A stretch of DNA of 64,000 nt from Castor canadensis (lineage: Eukaryota > Chordata > Mammalia > Rodentia > Castoridae). The notes beneath the pieces are model-generated. The model saw only the letters and a program-made list of their open reading frames with translations, was not told where the DNA came from and did not search any database. Shown in pieces: positions 61,159 to 64,000 of this stretch. Position 1 is the stretch's first letter. Each line of letters opens with the position of its first letter. Location: the NCBI RefSeq assembly GCF_047511655.1, contig NC_133392.1, forward strand, positions 94,481,042-94,545,041. Direction: 5' to 3'. A program made the translations under genes and the position numbers.

Positions 61159-62410
61159 GTAGTTGCCTTTGTTGTTTAAGGGTTTGAATGTGTGTAGCTG
61201 AATCAGTGTTACTCTTTGCTTTCTTGCCTTTTCTTCTCCTCTGGTTGGTTTTGCCTGACCTTTCATGGTTTTGTTTGCTTTCATTTTCTGTGTGCAGAAT
61301 CCTTTGAAGAATCTTTTGTAGTGGTGACTTTGTGGTCATATATTGTTTTAGTTTCTGCTTATCATGGAAGACTTTCATTGCTCCATCTATTTTGAATGAT
61401 AGTTTTGCTGGGTAGAGTATCCTAGGATTGAAGTTATTTTCATTCAGTGCCTGGAATACACTTCATGCTCTTCTTGCTTTTAATGTTTCTATTGAGAAGT
61501 CTGCTGTGATTTTGATGGGTTTACCTTTGTATGTTATTTGTTTTTTCTCTCTTACAGCCTTCAATATTCTTTCTCTAGTCTCCTTACTTGTTGTTTTAAT
61601 GATAATATGTCGTTGGGGAGTTTTGTTTTGGTCAGGTCTGTTCAGTGTTCTGGAGGCTTCCTGTACCTGAGTGGGCATACTTTTCTCTAGATTTGGGAAA
61701 TTTTCTGTTATTATTTTGTTGAATATATTATGCATTCCTTTTGCTTGCACCTATTCTCCTTCTTCAATGCCAATGATTCTCAGGTTTGGTCTTTTGATGG
61801 AGTCAAAGAGTTCTTGCATTTTATTTTCACAAGTCTTGAGTTGTTTAATAGTTCTTCAGCTTTTCCTTTAATTACCATTTCATTTTCAAGTTCTGAGATT
61901 CTGTCTTTTGTTTGTTTTATTCTGCTGGAATGGCCTTCCATTTTGTTTTGCATTTCTGTTTCATTCTTTTTTCTGAGGTTTTTCCATATCATGGGTTACT
62001 TCCTCTTTAATATTGTCAGTTTTTGCCCTTAGTTTATTTATGTCTCTGTTTATGGTGATCTCTGTTTCAGTTTGGTATTTATTTAGGGTTCCTATGATTT
62101 CATTTACTTGTTTCTGTGTTTTCTCATATTCTTTAATTTTGTTGTCTTGAAATTTCTTGAGTGCCTCCTGTACATTTTGGTTGACCATGTCTAGTAACAT
62201 CTCTAGTAATTAATACTATGAAGTATTAATTACTTGTAGGAGTTCTTCTTTCAGAGTGTTCTTGCGGACTTCCTTGAGTTCCTTGGTATAGATTATCTTT
62301 GTTTTGTTGGAGTCTGGATCTGGGTATCCGTTTTCTTCATTTAGCTGTAAATCCTGCACTACTTTATTTTTGGGCGGAGAATGGTTTTCATCCCTTTTTC
62401 TTTTTCCCAT
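61112..62410 (-). pseudogene. L1 ORF1 (RNA-binding chaperone), broken
   Basis: ORF1p is the L1 trimeric RNA-binding protein. The start is taken at MGKRKRDENHSPPK (62410), matching the MGK start of the family; an in-frame Met lies 6 codons upstream (62428). Then come a coiled coil (61780-62200), an RRM/CTD part with PTQVQEASRTLNRPDQNKT and RHIIIKTTSKETRERILKA (61463-61750), and a C-terminal part with LSFKIDGAMKVFHDKQKL. Breaks are a stop caused at a perfect 13-bp palindrome (62205-62234), frameshifts in the coiled coil, and TGA for the usual Trp after RRA at 61463-61465. The final frame reads 44 nt past the ORF2 start, but a 1-bp difference from the copy at 36,700 explains this. Confidence 0.88.
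62205..62234. repeat. perfect 13-bp inverted repeat in L1 ORF1
   Basis: AGTAATTAATACT (62205-62217), loop ATGA, AGTATTAATTACT (62222-62234). It sits where ORF1 should read on into its coiled coil and brings in the stop. Confidence 0.9.
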
Positions 62411-63352
62411 ATTTCCACTAGGTACCATTTCTTTCCCTGGACTCTGTGTAATTTAGTATTAGTTGGGTTACAATATTAATACTAACAAAACCATGAGAGA
62501 AGGATAAAAAAGAGAAAGAGATGGAAAGATAAAAGGAAGAGAGAAGAGAGGAAAAAAAATGAGAGAGATGGTGGGTGATCAAACAGCAAACCAGGCAGCA
62601 AAACACTTAAGGGAAAAAAAAGAAAAACATCACCAGTTCTGGAACAGTAGAATTGCAGTCTTAGTTGTGCTGTTACTCCTTTGGCATTCAGACTTGTCTG
62701 TGTGTATCTCTTTGGCAGGTTTGGTGCCCTCCTGTGGTGGGTGGCATGTGGGTGGGGTCCCATGGGCCTACAGGCCAAGGCCTTTCCTTGAGGTGAACTA
62801 GCGGGCCTTTGGAGCGTGGGCCTGGCATGCCTGAAGGGCGCAGACCTGGCAGAGTGGAGATTGTGCATGTCTGCGGGTTGCCTTCCTAGTAAGCTTTCGG
62901 GGCACGGTCCCTGCAGAGATCATGCGGGCCTGTGCAGGCCTGAGGGGTGTGGCTCAGGGGAGATCATGAATGCCTGTGGATTGCTGGCTTCGCAGGCCTT
63001 AGGGGCTCAGTTCAGTGGAGATCGTGAGGGTCTGAGGGGTGGGAAGCTTGGGGGAGTGCAACCCTGGCAGGGCTGAGGAGCAGCTCCAAGGATTAGAGAT
63101 CCCATGGCCTACAGAGCAGCGGCTCTGCCAGCCTATGGGTTGGGGCTTGGCATGCAGTGCCTGCTATTCTTTTAGTTTATGGTGGCATGGAGAAGACCTC
63201 CATGAGCTAGGGGTTCAGAGTGCTGATGTTTCAGCTCTCCCTGGTGCTTTACCTCAGCCAAGAATGTCTCCAGCCTGTCAGCAAAGTCCCTGGTTCACAA
63301 AGCTCAGGAGGTCTGTGGCTGTGTTCCAGTCACCATCTTGGCTCTCTTGTGA
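62411..63352 (-). promoter_or_regulatory. L1 5'UTR with YY1-type start
   Basis: About 0.94 kb, the most GC-rich DNA in the window. The first bases hold GCCAAGATGG, the YY1 site that sets the start point in human L1. On the plus strand a GAGATYRTG core recurs at about 62857, 62916, 62960 and 63018 within similar surroundings, spacing 44-59 bp, giving an imperfect internal repeat. The ORFs over this region (62482-62868, 62559-63362) only reflect GC content. Confidence 0.75.
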
Positions 63353-64000
63353 AGACATTTAAATTGTAGGACTTCCAATATTTCTGTCTTAAATGTATTT
63401 TGGTTCACAGTAAAGCTTGATGTTAGCATTAGGATATCTTGGTCCTTTCAGGGATATTCTGAATTTATAACAGTCAAAGCAGTACTGATTAGAGTCAATG
63501 ATTATTTTCAGCATAACTGGAATCTTTTCTGGCTCTACTAGATCTATCCAGATATATAGAATACAATTTTAAAGATAAATTTCATGTGATTTTTTTTCAG
63601 ATCTGTAGCTTTTAAGACTTATTGTATCAAACATGCCTTATATTAATATTCCTAATAGTCAGTCTTTTTCCTTTATTTTTTAAGCATTTTATATTTTTAA
63701 TTCCCTATAATGAGAAATAAACTAATTTATTCTGAAAAAGACTAATTTGATATGTGAGGGCATATTATATTATATATATTATTTGAGGAGCATATGAACA
63801 AAAGTTTGTAGCCTGCTCTCTAGCCATTGCTATCATAGTCAATGAGGAAGAGAAAAAGATGAATTAAGAATGGTTAGCAGTTACTGCTCACTTTTGGAAC
63901 TGGGTAGATGAGAGTATGGTAAAGAAATCTCCTCGGCTCCTGGGGAATCCAACTCTACTTCTTCCAGGTCAACCTCCTTCCCACTCTTCTGCACCCACCA
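63353..64000. other. AT-rich single-copy DNA, no gene seen
   Basis: A TA patch lies at 63763-63782. No gene or named repeat up to the window's end. Confidence 0.4.

Larger units (their letters stand above)
60916..63352 (-). mobile_element. L1 5' half, truncated at its 3' side, minus strand
   Basis: The element's 5' end (63352, 'agagccaagatggtgactgg') is homologous to the start of mammalian L1s. It runs through a GC-rich 5'UTR, ORF1 and the first 80-100 codons of ORF2, then stops at 60916 within the endonuclease domain. On its own strand the break is followed by A6. The lower two thirds of the element are absent. Retrotransposed L1s usually lose the 5' side, so this is unusual. No clear target-site duplication was found. 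Confidence 0.92.

Noticed and set aside
62559..63362. Several plus-strand ORFs of 80-107 codons in a GC-rich stretch
   Set aside because: They lie antisense in the L1 5'UTR, where high GC content lowers stop frequency. No domains.
1..64000. CRISPR arrays, operons, bacterial genes, tRNA or rRNA genes
   Set aside because: None is visible. The tRNA-like signals are SINE heads, and the repeat content is that of a mammalian nuclear genome.

Overview
This window looks like a piece of a rodent nuclear genome: AT-rich, with no bacterial or viral gene organisation and no protein-coding host gene that I can recognise. The transposon mix is informative. It has 7SL-derived B1-like SINEs fused to tRNA-derived ID-like SINEs (dimers, and trimers of two B1-like units plus one ID-like unit), a rodent-style L1 family, MaLR LTRs and traces of MIR and L2. 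The B1+ID fusions and the ID-like consensus fit Castorimorpha (beaver and kangaroo-rat group) better than mouse or rat. That placement comes from memory of SINE families, not from a search.

Layout. 1-14,000: mostly single-copy AT-rich DNA with a few old repeats and three blocks that look like candidate conserved non-coding elements (about 4.8-5.5, 9.2-9.5 and 10.4-11.1 kb). 14.1-14.6 kb: old L1-type 3' sequence. 16.0-17.6 kb: a dense single-copy block with the longest non-repeat ORF, a minus-strand stretch that looks like an exon, and homeodomain-type motifs. 19.0-28.8 kb: AT-rich DNA holding an old diverged direct duplication, two CA microsatellites and a MIR. 28.8-37.3 kb: a repeat cluster with an MLT1-type LTR, L1 tails, a MaLR LTR and a minus-strand L1 of about 4.4 kb nested in an older L1 and flanked by a 13-bp target-site duplication. 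37.3-41.4 kb: mostly single copy. 41.5-45.5 kb: a second, plus-strand L1. 45.6-49.1 kb: a pyrimidine tract and two related hairpins. 49.2-50.4 kb: a SINE cluster. 51.6-52.7 kb: a minus-strand processed copy of AP3S1 (AP-3 adaptor sigma-1) whose frame is still open. 53.2-55.5 kb: a third L1, internally rearranged. 55.5-60.9 kb: single copy with an old L1 fragment, an MLT1-type LTR and a small AT minisatellite. 60.9-63.35 kb: the 5' end of a fourth L1 (5'UTR, ORF1 and the start of ORF2). 63.4-64 kb: single copy.

Nothing here acts as a pathway or operon. The recognisable coding material is retrotransposon ORFs, all broken, and one retrocopy. I found no clear previously undescribed system. The most distinctive observations are the open AP3S1 retrocopy, the microhomology-joined L1 tail inside L1 ORF2, the L1 fragment truncated at its 3' rather than its 5' side, the related hairpin pair near 45.8 and 46.7 kb, and the old direct duplication near 20.1 and 21.1 kb.
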